Notes: a model not told the origin generated them from the sequence alone. Positions 7,335 through 16,880 are shown, counted from the stretch's first letter. The stretch is DNA of 64,000 bases from Rhodobiaceae bacterium UBA7804 (GCA_002480495.1 DLCG01000008.1:218635-282634), one strand, 5' to 3'. Made by a program: numbers and translations.

Positions 7335-9505
7335 CAATCGGATTTTCTCCAACGGTCCGCAAGACGCTGAAGGCCGAGGGCAAAGCCGACCCATGCCGCA
7401 AGGGCGCCGAGCACAATCGCGAGATCGGACATCGACGGATCTTCGATCATCGCGAACACACGATCTCCGAGCACCGAGAGGATCAATATACCGGGCGCGA
7501 GACCGAGGAAAGTTCCCACGGTGTACTGGATGAAAGGTATCCGGAAGGCACCGGCGACGAGGTTCACCAGCATGAAGGGAGCGACAGGCACAAGACGGAT
7601 GGTCGCTATCGCAAGAATTCCCTTCTCGCCGATGCCCCGGCTCACCCGGTTTATGCGGGGACCGATGATGTTTCGCAGGAAGCGCGCCCCGAGGCCGCGC
7701 CCGGCGCCATATGTCGCCACCGCGCTCGCCATCGATCCCGCCGATGCATAGAGAAGCCCCGGCCAAAGGCCGAATGTACCCGCCGTCACCACGATGAGAA
7801 CCGTGACCGGGAAAGCGAAGAAGCCCGTCACGACATATGCACCGATGATGACGGCGGCGGCAAAGGGACTTTCCGCAAATCCGCCGAAGGTATCGCGAAG
7901 CCTGTCCGGCTGGGCATATTCCGAGAGCGGCGTGTAGCGCCAGAGGAGAGCAAGTGCCGCAATGAACAGAACCAACGCCAAGCCCTTGGCGAGTGCGGGA
8001 AGACGAGCAGGACTTGCATGGGGATCGTCCACGACATCCGCGAAATATTCGTCCGCTCCGATGGGACGCCCCGGATCAGCAATCGTCTCTATAGCTGAAA
8101 TCTGATCGGCGGAAGGCATGTCGCCGTCGTCGATATCGCGGAGCCGCCTTCCCTCGCGCCCGCCGCAATCCTCTATCGAGGCGATAATCGAACCACCCTC
8201 ACGGAGAGAGGCCAGAAAATCCGATCGTTCCGCCCCGATATGTTCTCCGAGAAGGCGGGCGAGAATGCTCACGACACCGTCGCGCTGCTCATCGGTTACC
8301 GCCTCGATGGCGAGATCGCACTCGCTGTCCATACCCATGGACCTGTTGCAGATGTTGGCCGAACCGACCCGCAACAAGCGGTCATCGACGATCATCACCT
8401 TGGAATGAACCATGACATCGACTTCTTCCTTTCCCTTTCCCACGGCGGGATAGAGCAGGCGGAAGCGGTCCGTCAGTCCTGCCTCGCGCAGCACGTTTGT
8501 AAAGCGGATGCGCCCGGCGAGCATTGTCTGCTGCTCGAGCCAGGATTCATGGGTCTTGGGAGCTACGAGAACCACTTCGAGTTTCGGCACTTCCTTCATG
8601 CGAGCGGCGATGGCTTCCGCGACGCCGAGACAAGTCAGGAACTGGTTCTCGATGTAGATCCAGTCTTGTGCTTCGGCGATGGCGTCGGCGAAGAGGCGCT
8701 CGACCTCCCTCACCTCTCCCTCGCCATTCCCGGCGGGCAATGTGCGAGCGATCCCTATACCGGTGTTTCGAAAATGCGGCTCAACCCCTTCTGGCCAGAG
8801 ATCGCGGCGGGCGTCAGTTGCTTCAAGCTCCTCGCAGGCCGCCTTGCTCCAGCGCCAACGTGCGAGTTCGCCCAGCGCGCTTGCCGCCTCGCCGTCGACC
8901 ATCATCTGCACATCGTGAAAGGGCCGGTAGGCCTGCCCATTGTGATCGACACGCAAACTGCTGTCCGGATCGTGTTGCGACGTATCCCACCGGCGTACCG
9001 TCAGATCGAGACCGCCGCTGAAAGCAAGCGCATCGTCTATCACGACAATCTTCTGATGATGCGAACCGCCCAGCGGCACATGACTATCGAGACAGAGATC
9101 GATATTGGGCGGCGTATTCCAGCGAAGCGGGACGGCAGGCAGGAGTTCGCGCTCCATCGCGTAGATGACGGAGTAGTCCCACAGGAGAAGCTTGATCTCG
9201 AGTTCCGGCTTTTCACGAGCGAGCGCCGCAAGGAAATCGCCGAGACTTTCGGGGTGTCCATCCCTCGCCCGGTCCGGCGGGCCGGTAAACCGGGTCCGGC
9301 TGTCGATATCCCAGCCGACAATCATGATGGAACGCCGGGCACCGCTCATCGCTTGCCGCAGCACACCGAAATATTCGGCGGCATCGACAAGAACGCGCGC
9401 CCGATCCGCTTTCGTCACCCGCCACACATTGCGCGATGGCGAGAGAATCCGTCGATGATCCTGCTTTTCCGCCACTCCGGTACCGGAAGCGCGATAAACC
9501 GGCAT
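7334..9505 (-). CDS. Phospholipase D-family protein fused to a VTT (DedA/SNARE-associated) membrane domain
   Basis: The 723-residue protein has two parts. The N-terminal half holds two HKD motifs: HHQKIVVIDD at about 150-157 and VHSKVMIVDD near 380, each followed by a Gly-rich turn. These form one phospholipase D active site that cleaves or transfers phosphodiester head groups. The C-terminal part, from about residue 500, has a lone helix and then a VTT domain (AFPVTVLIVVTAGTFGLWPG and later RLVPVAPF) with several membrane segments. VTT domains are linked to lipid movement across membranes. The coupled downstream phosphodiesterase suggests joint lipid turnover. Physiological substrate unknown. 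Confidence 0.85.
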   Translation of the reverse strand: MPVYRASGTGVAEKQDHRRILSPSRNVWRVTKADRARVLVDAAEYFGVLRQAMSGARRSIMIVGWDIDSRTRFTGPPDRARDGHPESLGDFLAALAREKPELEIKLLLWDYSVIYAMERELLPAVPLRWNTPPNIDLCLDSHVPLGGSHHQKIVVIDDALAFSGGLDLTVRRWDTSQHDPDSSLRVDHNGQAYRPFHDVQMMVDGEAASALGELARWRWSKAACEELEATDARRDLWPEGVEPHFRNTGIGIARTLPAGNGEGEVREVERLFADAIAEAQDWIYIENQFLTCLGVAEAIAARMKEVPKLEVVLVAPKTHESWLEQQTMLAGRIRFTNVLREAGLTDRFRLLYPAVGKGKEEVDVMVHSKVMIVDDRLLRVGSANICNRSMGMDSECDLAIEAVTDEQRDGVVSILARLLGEHIGAERSDFLASLREGGSIIASIEDCGGREGRRLRDIDDGDMPSADQISAIETIADPGRPIGADEYFADVVDDPHASPARLPALAKGLALVLFIAALALLWRYTPLSEYAQPDRLRDTFGGFAESPFAAAVIIGAYVVTGFFAFPVTVLIVVTAGTFGLWPGLLYASAGSMASAVATYGAGRGLGARFLRNIIGPRINRVSRGIGEKGILAIATIRLVPVAPFMLVNLVAGAFRIPFIQYTVGTFLGLAPGILILSVLGDRVFAMIEDPSMSDLAIVLGALAAWVGFALGLQRLADRWRKSD

Positions 9506-9600
9506 ATAAAATCCTGATTTCGTCGATGCTGCTTCAATTAAAACGCATCAAACGCAGAAAAGTCTCATAAATCGGGAGAAAAACCAGGCGAAGGCCCGTT

Positions 9601-11415
9601 TCACCGCTCCCGGCTGGAAAAGGCAGCCAGCAAGGCTCTCAGGCGTCCTGGCTGAACCGGCTTGTGAAGCACCTGAACCCCTGTCGCAGCAAGCTCGCGC
9701 AATTTTTCCGGAGCGGTATCGCCCGTCACGATCACGGCAGGCAATTCGTTGTCGCCGAAACGGGACCGGACCCTGCGAATGACCTCCGCGCCATCGATTC
9801 CCTGAAGCCTGTAATCGGCGACGATGACATCGGGCTTGGCGAAGGGCGTGTCGTCCGCGGACAGAAGTTCGGAGACATCCGCCGAGGCCGCAACCTCGCA
9901 CCCCCAATCTTCCATGAGGGTGGACAAGGCATGCCGCCCTTCCTGGTCGTCGTCGATAATCCAGACGAAGCTCCCCGCGACCCCGGCGAGACTGCGTGGC
10001 GAGCGCGGCTGATTGCTTTCGAAGAATGTGTAGCGCCTGGGTATCGTGAAACCGAAAGCCGTTCCCTTTCCAGGAGCGGAGGTGAACGTCATGGGAATTT
10101 CGAGAAGCCCAGCCAGACGACGGACAATCGAGAGCCCGAGACCAAGACCGCGATCGCGGTTTCGCTCGAGGTTTCCGACCTGGAAAAATTCCTCGAATAT
10201 CCGTTCGCGAAACTCGGCTTCGATACCCGGCCCGTTATCGATCACCTGAACCGTGACCCCGTCCCCTTTCCGGCGGCAACCGACGATGATCCTCGCGCCG
10301 GGTGCATGGCGGATCGCGTTGGCAACAATGTTGCGAAGGATCGCTTCCAGCAGCGTGACATCGGTTTCGACCTCCAGCGAACAGGCGACGAAGCGAAGAT
10401 CGCAACCGGCCTCCCGCGCCTGCATGGCGAATTCATCCTTCAGGGACTGGAAGACGGAATCGATCCGGAACGGGGCCACATGCGGTTCGATGATTCCGGC
10501 ATCCAGACGCGAGATGTCGAGCAGACTGTTGAGCAATCGCTCCATTGCGCCCACGGATTGTCCGATACGTTCCACGATCGGCCGGCAGCGTTCGTCTCCA
10601 ACAAGGCGGATGGCGAGCGATTCCGCCTGAAGACGCAAAGCATGCAGCGGCTGGCGCAGGTCATGGCTCGCCGCGGCGAGGAAACGGGTCTTGGCGCGCG
10701 AGGTCGCTTCGAGTTCCGCGCTTTGCCGGCGGAGGCTTGCGAGAAGATCGACATTCTCGACGCCGAGACGGAGGCTGTTCATCAACGCCCTGTGCGTATT
10801 TCCGCCGGTGGCGAGCATGGCGAGAAAGAACATCACAAGGGCGCCGGCCATGAGCGCTTCTTCGCCGCCGCCCTCCAGGGCAAGGCGCAGAATGAGAGGC
10901 ACCAGAGAAGTGACAAGGGCCATGATCTGCGCGGAGTAGAAGGGAGCGAGGGTTGCGACTGTTCCCGCAGCGGTTCCGCCGAGCATCAAAATGAAAAAGA
11001 CCTGCTGAGGCAGCGCATCCGAGGGAAGCACAAAGGCGCCGCCCATCCCCCAGCAAATTCCGGTGAGGCCGATAACAATGTAGAATGCCACCATCCCGAG
11101 CACCGGATCGCTCTGGAGCATTTCTCCCCGGTGATAGATCTCGATGAGCCCGCCGCGCAGAAGGCCGAGCGCCATCATCGCGGCGCCCCAGGCGAAGGCC
11201 ATCCAGTTCGAACCCGCAAGGCCCATGGAATAGGTGACGAAGGCAACGACGACGATGTGCACGAGGACGCCGGTCCTTGCCTGCCGGTACAGCAGGTCGA
11301 CACGGTTGGGGAAGATTCGGCGGGCGGAGCCATCCGCGAGATCGACGCCGAAAAGCCTTGCCAGCAAGGGCGAGAAAACAGCGTTCCCATCTCCTTCCAG
11401 CGCGCCATTGGCCAT
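9601..11415 (-). CDS. Membrane-bound hybrid histidine kinase/response regulator
   Basis: This is a 604-residue sensor. About six hydrophobic helices span residues 50-205 with no recognised ligand domain. A dimerisation/phosphoacceptor helix follows with His251 in AAASHDLRQPLHAL, then a HATPase_c domain (NAIRHAP, DNGPGIEAEF, GLGLGLSIVRRL). A C-terminal receiver domain has the acidic pair in IIDDDQE, the phospho-Asp in VIVADYRL at about 532, and Lys in LHKPVQ. The SHDLRQPLHAL type of H-box is common in hybrid kinases. No DNA-binding partner is next to it. It lies 96 bases beyond the formylglycine-generating enzyme start and on the same strand, so it may share transcripts with the sulfatase genes. 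Confidence 0.88.
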   Translation of the reverse strand: MANGALEGDGNAVFSPLLARLFGVDLADGSARRIFPNRVDLLYRQARTGVLVHIVVVAFVTYSMGLAGSNWMAFAWGAAMMALGLLRGGLIEIYHRGEMLQSDPVLGMVAFYIVIGLTGICWGMGGAFVLPSDALPQQVFFILMLGGTAAGTVATLAPFYSAQIMALVTSLVPLILRLALEGGGEEALMAGALVMFFLAMLATGGNTHRALMNSLRLGVENVDLLASLRRQSAELEATSRAKTRFLAAASHDLRQPLHALRLQAESLAIRLVGDERCRPIVERIGQSVGAMERLLNSLLDISRLDAGIIEPHVAPFRIDSVFQSLKDEFAMQAREAGCDLRFVACSLEVETDVTLLEAILRNIVANAIRHAPGARIIVGCRRKGDGVTVQVIDNGPGIEAEFRERIFEEFFQVGNLERNRDRGLGLGLSIVRRLAGLLEIPMTFTSAPGKGTAFGFTIPRRYTFFESNQPRSPRSLAGVAGSFVWIIDDDQEGRHALSTLMEDWGCEVAASADVSELLSADDTPFAKPDVIVADYRLQGIDGAEVIRRVRSRFGDNELPAVIVTGDTAPEKLRELAATGVQVLHKPVQPGRLRALLAAFSSRER

Positions 11416-11511
11416 TTAAGTCCCCCCGCATAATCAAGGGAGAATTGATAGCAAAGGGAGGCCGCAAAGGCGACCGGCCTGACGGGAGTTATTCTCGAGG
11501 ATCGCCCGTGC

Positions 11512-12483
11512 TCAGGGACCGGGGGCCAAGACCACGGTGCGGAAGCCAAGATGCGTGGTGGCGAGGTCCGTTTCCTGAGGCTGCCGCGCGCCCGGCCTAT
11601 ACCGAACGCAATATGACGGAGCGCATAGCCAGGAACCGCCCTTGATGACGCGATGGCCGGGGGCACCGCGATATTCGTCCGAGGTCCATTCCCAGAGATT
11701 GCCGATCATGTCGTGGAGTCCGAGGGCGTTCGGTTCGAAGCAACCGACGGGTGCGATCCCGACAAATCCATCATCCGCGCTGTTCACGACCGGAAACAGA
11801 CCCTGCCAGGTATTGGCTTCACGCGGCTGCGCGCGCGGGTTCGGCGCCTCCGCATTCGCTTCGCGCGAGGCCCATTCCCATTGCGCCTCCGTCGGCAGGG
11901 TGTGGCCTTTCCAGGCGGCGAAGGCGAGCGCGTCCTCATAGGCAACCGCCGTGACGGGAAACTGATCCTTCCCCTCGATGGATGTTCCGGGCCCTCCGGG
12001 ATGACGCCAGTTCGCGCCGGGGACATATTGCCACCACTGCGAAATATCGCCGGTGCCGTCTATGTCGTTCGGCATGATGAACACGACGGCGCCCGGCTCC
12101 TGCATGTAAGCGGGCAGACCGGGATGCGCCGAAGTATCGACGGGACGCTCGGCGACGGTGACGTAGCCCGTCTCCTCGACGAATGCGGCGAATTCCTCGT
12201 TCGTCACCTCCGTCCGGTCCATCCAGAACCCTTCGACCGTGACCGGGCGCAAGGGCTTTTCCTCCGGGTAGAAATCATCTCCCATCGTGAAGCTGCCTCC
12301 CGGCACCCAGACCATCCCTGCATGCTCCGCCGCAGGAGCGGACGACGGAGGCAGGCAACGAGAGGGACCGGCATCCGCCAGGCGCGCTGCTTCTCTGCCC
12401 CCCTTCATCCAGAGGTTTGCCGCCGCCGTCGCAAGGACGACGACAGCGACAAGGACGCCACCCATGATCCAGCGTGCTTTCAC
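11512..12483 (-). CDS. Formylglycine-generating enzyme (sulfatase-modifying factor)
   Basis: The enzyme oxidises the active-site Cys of type I sulfatases to C-alpha-formylglycine. The 323-residue protein has an N-terminal membrane anchor (about 6-24), then the FGE-sulfatase fold: WVPGGSFTMGDD, DRTEVTNEEFAAFV, PVTAVAYEDALAFAAW, IGNLWEWTSDEY. The C-terminal GGSWLCAPSYCVRYRPGAR carries both catalytic cysteines, Cys287 and Cys292, in the spacing of active enzymes and unlike merely structural family members. It starts 12 bases after the sulfatase stop codon, so its client is probably that sulfatase. The anchor implies modification on the periplasmic side. Confidence 0.9.
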   Translation of the reverse strand: MKARWIMGGVLVAVVVLATAAANLWMKGGREAARLADAGPSRCLPPSSAPAAEHAGMVWVPGGSFTMGDDFYPEEKPLRPVTVEGFWMDRTEVTNEEFAAFVEETGYVTVAERPVDTSAHPGLPAYMQEPGAVVFIMPNDIDGTGDISQWWQYVPGANWRHPGGPGTSIEGKDQFPVTAVAYEDALAFAAWKGHTLPTEAQWEWASREANAEAPNPRAQPREANTWQGLFPVVNSADDGFVGIAPVGCFEPNALGLHDMIGNLWEWTSDEYRGAPGHRVIKGGSWLCAPSYCVRYRPGARQPQETDLATTHLGFRTVVLAPGP

Positions 12484-12495
12484 GGCCCGATCCGC

Positions 12496-14151
12496 TCAGT
12501 TGGCCCAGTAAACGAATTCGTCTTCCGGCCCGCGCGGCGCGGCGCCAAGCGGACGGTCGATCATAATGGGCGCTTCCACCAGCGAGGGCCATAGCGGCTT
12601 TGCCTGTTCGCCGTCGATTTCCCGAAGTGTCTCCATCATTTCGGAGAGCCGTTCCGGATTCTCCTCGGCGAGATTTTTCCGTTCGGTCGGGTCTTCGGCG
12701 AGGTTGAAGAGCCAGTTCTTCTTCGGACGTTCGGAAACCTGCAGCTTCCAGTCGCCCTTCAGCAGGGTCTTGTAGTCGCCGTCACGGAAGAACAGGGCAC
12801 GGTCGCCCAAGCCACCGGTGGAACCGGCAAGCCCGACAAGGTCCATGCCGTCATAGACGCGGTCTTGCGGCAGCGCCGCACCGGCGGCCTCAGCCGCGGT
12901 CGCGAAAATGTCGACATGCGCGGCGCGATGCTCGACGATCTTTCCCGCAGGCAGCTTCGCCGGCCATTTCATGAAGAAGGGAACGTGAATGCCACCTTCG
13001 AAGAAGGTCGCCTTCCAGCCGCGATAGGGATCGTTGATACCGGGCAGGCCGACATAGTTCGCGCCCCCGTTATCGCTGGTGAAGATGACGATCGTGTTGT
13101 CTTCCAACCCCTGCGCCTTCAGCTCGTCGAGCACCTTGCCGACGCCACGATCGAGCGCGACGACCATCGCGGCGTAAGTACGCAGCGTGTGATCCTCGAT
13201 ATGCGACAGTGCATCGTAGTCGGACTTGAGCGCCTGAAGCGGCGTGTGGACCGCATTGTAGGAGAGATACATGAAGAAGGGCCGATTGCGGTTCGCCCTG
13301 ATCGCCTTCACCGCTTCGTTCGAGAGATAGTCGGTCATGTATTCCGAGGGCTCGAAACGGTCCCCGCCATTGAACTGGACGGCGAAAGGAAGGTTCGCCC
13401 AAAGGAACTTGTCGATGGGGTCGAATTCCTGCACCGAGTTGACGACGTTCGGATCGTTTTTCGGAAGGAAGAGCGACGCGCCGGGCATGAAGCCCAGAGC
13501 CTCGTCGAAACCGCGCGTCTCCGGCCTCGTCGTATCGGTTCCGCCGAGATGCCACTTGCCGAGCATCAGCGTGCGATAGCCCTGATCCTGAAGCATCTTC
13601 GAGATATAGATCTCGTTTTCGGGAACGCTCATTTCGTCAACATGAGGAACGCCCTCTTCGCGTTCCTCGAAATAGACGGCCCCGTTACCGGCGAAGGTAG
13701 CAATCGTTTTCGCAAACTGGGGAGGCGCAGGCGTGAACTCGAATCCGAAGCGCGTGGCGTAGCGCCCCGTCATGATGGCCGCGCGTGAGGGCGCGCAGGT
13801 CGCGTTGCCGGCATAGCCATTCGCGAAGACGACGCCGCTCCTTGCAATCGAGTCGATGTTGGGTGTCGGAACGGAGCCGCCGGCGACACCGCCACCGCCG
13901 AAGGAAAGATCGTTGAAGCCGAGATCGTCGGCCAGGATCACCACGATGTTGGGCTGCCTTGCGTCAGCGGGCACCGCCGCCTCCGCAGGCCCCTCGTCCC
14001 AGGTCACTTCCCGGTTCGGCTGAACGGGGTCGCGCAGTTCCTGAATGATCCCGGGGATGTAATACCAATAGCGCTGGAAAAGGACGACACCCAGAACACC
14101 GACGACAACAAGCGCGGCGAGGATGCCCACGCCGCGTTTTCCGATTTTCAT
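12496..14151 (-). CDS. Type I (formylglycine-dependent) sulfatase, membrane-anchored
   Basis: The enzyme hydrolyses sulfate esters; the substrate cannot be told from sequence. The 551-residue protein starts with a membrane helix at about 8-25. It then shows the alkaline phosphatase-like metal site (VVILADDLGFND, Asp75-Asp76) and the sulfatase signature CAPSRAAIMTGR. Cys119 there is the residue converted to formylglycine. Further motifs are MLGKWHLGG and FTSDNGG. SD GGGAGGGAGCGGGATC precedes the ATG. It is the first gene of an operon with the formylglycine-generating enzyme, and a promoter and operator lie 22-63 bases upstream. Confidence 0.9.
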   Translation of the reverse strand: MKIGKRGVGILAALVVVGVLGVVLFQRYWYYIPGIIQELRDPVQPNREVTWDEGPAEAAVPADARQPNIVVILADDLGFNDLSFGGGGVAGGSVPTPNIDSIARSGVVFANGYAGNATCAPSRAAIMTGRYATRFGFEFTPAPPQFAKTIATFAGNGAVYFEEREEGVPHVDEMSVPENEIYISKMLQDQGYRTLMLGKWHLGGTDTTRPETRGFDEALGFMPGASLFLPKNDPNVVNSVQEFDPIDKFLWANLPFAVQFNGGDRFEPSEYMTDYLSNEAVKAIRANRNRPFFMYLSYNAVHTPLQALKSDYDALSHIEDHTLRTYAAMVVALDRGVGKVLDELKAQGLEDNTIVIFTSDNGGANYVGLPGINDPYRGWKATFFEGGIHVPFFMKWPAKLPAGKIVEHRAAHVDIFATAAEAAGAALPQDRVYDGMDLVGLAGSTGGLGDRALFFRDGDYKTLLKGDWKLQVSERPKKNWLFNLAEDPTERKNLAEENPERLSEMMETLREIDGEQAKPLWPSLVEAPIMIDRPLGAAPRGPEDEFVYWAN

Positions 14152-14172
14152 GATCCCGCTCCCTCCCGTTTT

Positions 14173-14189
14173 TTAATGTTATCCATTAA
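14173..14189. promoter_or_regulatory. Inverted repeat TTAATG-N5-CATTAA, probable operator of the sulfatase operon
   Basis: A perfect 6-bp inverted repeat with a 5-bp centre overlaps the proposed -10 box of the sulfatase promoter. That is where a dimeric repressor would block transcription. The regulator is unknown. Confidence 0.5.
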
Positions 14190-14214
14190 TATCGCGATGA
14201 GAGCGAAATGGCAA
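14186..14214 (-). promoter_or_regulatory. Candidate promoter of the sulfatase-FGE operon
   Basis: Read on the minus strand, TTGCCA (14214-14209) and TATTAA (14191-14186) are separated by exactly 17 bases, a good match to a vegetative sigma-factor promoter. The sulfatase ATG lies 35 bases beyond the -10 box. Confidence 0.5.
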
Positions 14215-14263
14215 GCGGACCCTCAAGAGGATCAACCTCGCAGCCAAGTGAAAGAGGAAATGC

Positions 14264-15145
14264 TCAGACCGCGGGATGCGCCCTGCTTCCGGCACCCCTG
14301 AAACGGCGCTCGCCCCGGAAGGCGCTAGCTTCGAAAGGGCGCCTTTCTGGCTCCTCATCCAGGAAGGAGCGGATCATCGGCAGGATTTCCGCCATCTGCG
14401 AAACAAGGAAGAGATGGCCGCCCGACACGGTTTCGAGACGCGCATCGGGAATGACCTGCGCCAGTATCTTCGCGTTCACCAGCGGAACGATCTGATCGTT
14501 TTCTCCCGCGAGGATAAGCGTTGGCCGGTTCATGAATGGCAGGAAGGGAAGACTCGTCCACCCCATTCCGGCCAGAAGCTGATAGAAATAGCCGCGCGCC
14601 GAAGGAGCGCGAAGGCGTTTGGCATGCCCTTCGGCCCCGTCGCTCTCGTCGCCGTAGAGCACCTCGAAATGGCGGAGCATATAGGCCGGGTCCATGTAGC
14701 GGCGCGGATGCGCCAGCTTCGCCAGAGCGCGCGGATTTCCGGGCACCATGAACATGCCTGCCGAGGTCGCAGCCAGGATCAGCCTGTGTGTGCGCTTGCC
14801 AAACTGGAAGGCAAACTGCTGCGCCATCGCGCCGCCCCAGGAAACCCCCATCACATCGACTTCGTCATAACCGAGTTCGTCGAGGATGCCAGCCGCCATG
14901 CGAGCAAACTGCCACGGGCGATAGGGAAGAGATGCCGAAGGCGAACCGCCTACCCCGGGTGCGTCGAATGCAATCACATCGCGATCATCGAGCGCTTCGG
15001 CAAAAGGCGCGATGAGTTCGATATTCGCGCCGATCCCGTTGAAGAACAGGAGCGGCCGCCCCGGCCCCTTGCCTTCCCAAACCGCGGTTCGGAGTATGTT
15101 GGAACCCACTCTTATGTCGCGGTATCGGGGTTTTCTGTCGCTCAT
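14264..15145 (-). CDS. phaZ: Alpha/beta hydrolase, probable intracellular PHA depolymerase
   Basis: This 293-residue hydrolase has the nucleophile elbow GVSWGG (Ser about 105), an oxyanion strand LLFFNGIGANIELI, an acid in LAGENDQIVP and a His in SGGHLFLV. The IGANIELIAPF start and the size resemble the PhaZ depolymerases that break down stored medium-chain PHA in Pseudomonas. It lies 40 bases downstream of the PHA synthase on the same strand, which supports that role. A general esterase remains possible. The C-terminal tail is Arg-rich and low in complexity. Confidence 0.78.
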   Translation of the reverse strand: MSDRKPRYRDIRVGSNILRTAVWEGKGPGRPLLFFNGIGANIELIAPFAEALDDRDVIAFDAPGVGGSPSASLPYRPWQFARMAAGILDELGYDEVDVMGVSWGGAMAQQFAFQFGKRTHRLILAATSAGMFMVPGNPRALAKLAHPRRYMDPAYMLRHFEVLYGDESDGAEGHAKRLRAPSARGYFYQLLAGMGWTSLPFLPFMNRPTLILAGENDQIVPLVNAKILAQVIPDARLETVSGGHLFLVSQMAEILPMIRSFLDEEPERRPFEASAFRGERRFRGAGSRAHPAV

Positions 15146-15185
15146 TCAGCGGCTCCGGGCCTGTTTCGACTCATATTTCGTCTTT

Positions 15186-16880
15186 TCAGCCTAGTACATA
15201 AGTGCCAGGCGCGGGATCCAAAGGCTTGTATTTCCGATTTCCGAGCTTCTTCGGCGCGGGAATCTCCTCGCCCGACCGCTCGCCAAGCCATTTTGCCCAG
15301 CGTTCCCACCAGGAGCCCTGCACCTCGCTTGCGCCCGCGGCCCACTCATCCGCGGTTGCCGGCAAATCATCATTAACGAAATACTTCGCCTTGGGATTGC
15401 CTGGAGGATTGAGAATCGCCTGAATGTGCCCGCTGTTCGACAGCACGAATTCACGCTTGCCACCGAGCATCTGCGTCGTGCGATAGCACGCCTTCCAGGG
15501 CGTTATGTGATCGGTCACACCGCCGACGATGAAGGCATCGATATCGACCTTTCCGAGATCGATCGGCTGATCGAGTATTCTTTCCTTGCCCGGATTGGCG
15601 AAGGGTTGCGTCTCGTAAAGCGAGAGATAGTCGGAATGAAGCGCGGCCGTCAGATTGGTCGAGTCGTTATTCCAGAAGAGCACGTCGAAGGCCGGCGGCT
15701 TCTGTCCGTGCAGATAATTGTTCACGACATAGTTCCAGATGAGATCGTTCGGCCGCAGCCACGCGAAGACGCGTGAAAGATCGGAACCAGCGAGGACGCC
15801 TTTCTTCGCCGATCGCTTTCGCGCCATCTCGATGCCGCGCTTCGTGACCAATACGCCGACATCGCTGTCTTCCATCCGGGGATCGAGCACGCAGACCCAG
15901 AAAGTGACGGAGTTGACGCGCTTGTCCCCCTTCGCGGCCAGATAGCTCAGCAGCGTTGCCGTGGTTATGCCGCCGGAACAGCCACCCGATATGTTGACTT
16001 TCTCCGATCCGGTTATGCCGGTGACCACGCCGATAACATCGACGAGCGCAGAGACATAGTCCGCCAATCCCCAATCGCGATGTTCGGGCCCCGGATTGCG
16101 CCAGCTCACGACGAAGACCTGAAACCCCTGGTCCACGAGATAGCGCGACATGCTCTTTTCAGGCGTCAGGTCCAGAACGTAATACTTGTTGATCTGCGGC
16201 GGCACGAAGAGAAGCGGCATCGCATGAACCTTCTCCGTCTTCGGCGTGTATTGCAGCAGCTCCAGCATCTCGTTTCGGTAAACGACCGAGCCTTCCGTGG
16301 TTGCAAGGTTTTCACCAACCTTGAATGGCGCCTTGTCGACCTGAGAGGGCATGCCGTGATTGTTTCGCAGATCGTCAAGCGCATGCCGCAGTCCCTGCAC
16401 CAGAGAGGCACCGCCCGTATCGAGCGCAAGCTTCACCGCCGACGGATTCCCGACGAACGTATTCGTCGGCGCCACCGCATCGATCATGATATCGGCGACG
16501 AGCATGGCCCGGCCATGTTCGACGGGATCGAGCTCGAGCGATTTGATGAAGTCGTGCATTTCGGTGCGGAAGGCCAGCCAGCCCTGCATCAAGCGCCGAT
16601 AGACCGGGCTCTTCTGCCATGCCGGATCAACGAAGCGTCTGTCTTTCGGCTCGGGAGCGAACTTCTGCTGGCCGCCGACGATGTCCACCATGTTCCGGCC
16701 GAATGAGCCGATATGCTGCATGAAGGTGAAAGGCTGGCGCACCGCGCCGCCAACGATGGACCCTATGGCGGAGATCACATCCTCGCGGCTAATCCCGACA
16801 ATGGGGCTCAGCACATTGGGCGTCTCCGCCGCCTCTTCGCCGATGCCCGGACCGAAATCGCCTTTTTGCCGCCTTGCCAT
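15186..16880 (-). CDS. phaC: Poly(3-hydroxyalkanoate) synthase
   Basis: The enzyme polymerises hydroxyacyl-CoA into storage polyester. The 564-residue protein has an N-terminal region typical of PhaC and then an alpha/beta-hydrolase core. The lipase-like box is SGGCSGG with Cys301, and the catalytic Asp is in VGGVTDHITPW. The catalytic His is in SNSGHIQAIL. The VSWRNPGPEHRDWGLADY segment is diagnostic of PHA synthases. I chose the ATG at 16880 because GAGGAGGGG sits six bases upstream. A longer in-frame start at 16964 has no such site. It forms a two-gene operon with the depolymerase; no granule protein or PhaA/PhaB genes are nearby. Confidence 0.92.
   Translation of the reverse strand: MARRQKGDFGPGIGEEAAETPNVLSPIVGISREDVISAIGSIVGGAVRQPFTFMQHIGSFGRNMVDIVGGQQKFAPEPKDRRFVDPAWQKSPVYRRLMQGWLAFRTEMHDFIKSLELDPVEHGRAMLVADIMIDAVAPTNTFVGNPSAVKLALDTGGASLVQGLRHALDDLRNNHGMPSQVDKAPFKVGENLATTEGSVVYRNEMLELLQYTPKTEKVHAMPLLFVPPQINKYYVLDLTPEKSMSRYLVDQGFQVFVVSWRNPGPEHRDWGLADYVSALVDVIGVVTGITGSEKVNISGGCSGGITTATLLSYLAAKGDKRVNSVTFWVCVLDPRMEDSDVGVLVTKRGIEMARKRSAKKGVLAGSDLSRVFAWLRPNDLIWNYVVNNYLHGQKPPAFDVLFWNNDSTNLTAALHSDYLSLYETQPFANPGKERILDQPIDLGKVDIDAFIVGGVTDHITPWKACYRTTQMLGGKREFVLSNSGHIQAILNPPGNPKAKYFVNDDLPATADEWAAGASEVQGSWWERWAKWLGERSGEEIPAPKKLGNRKYKPLDPAPGTYVLG

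Noticed and set aside
9664..11433. Long plus-strand reading frame opposite the hybrid histidine kinase
   Set aside because: No domains; the kinase on the minus strand explains the openness.
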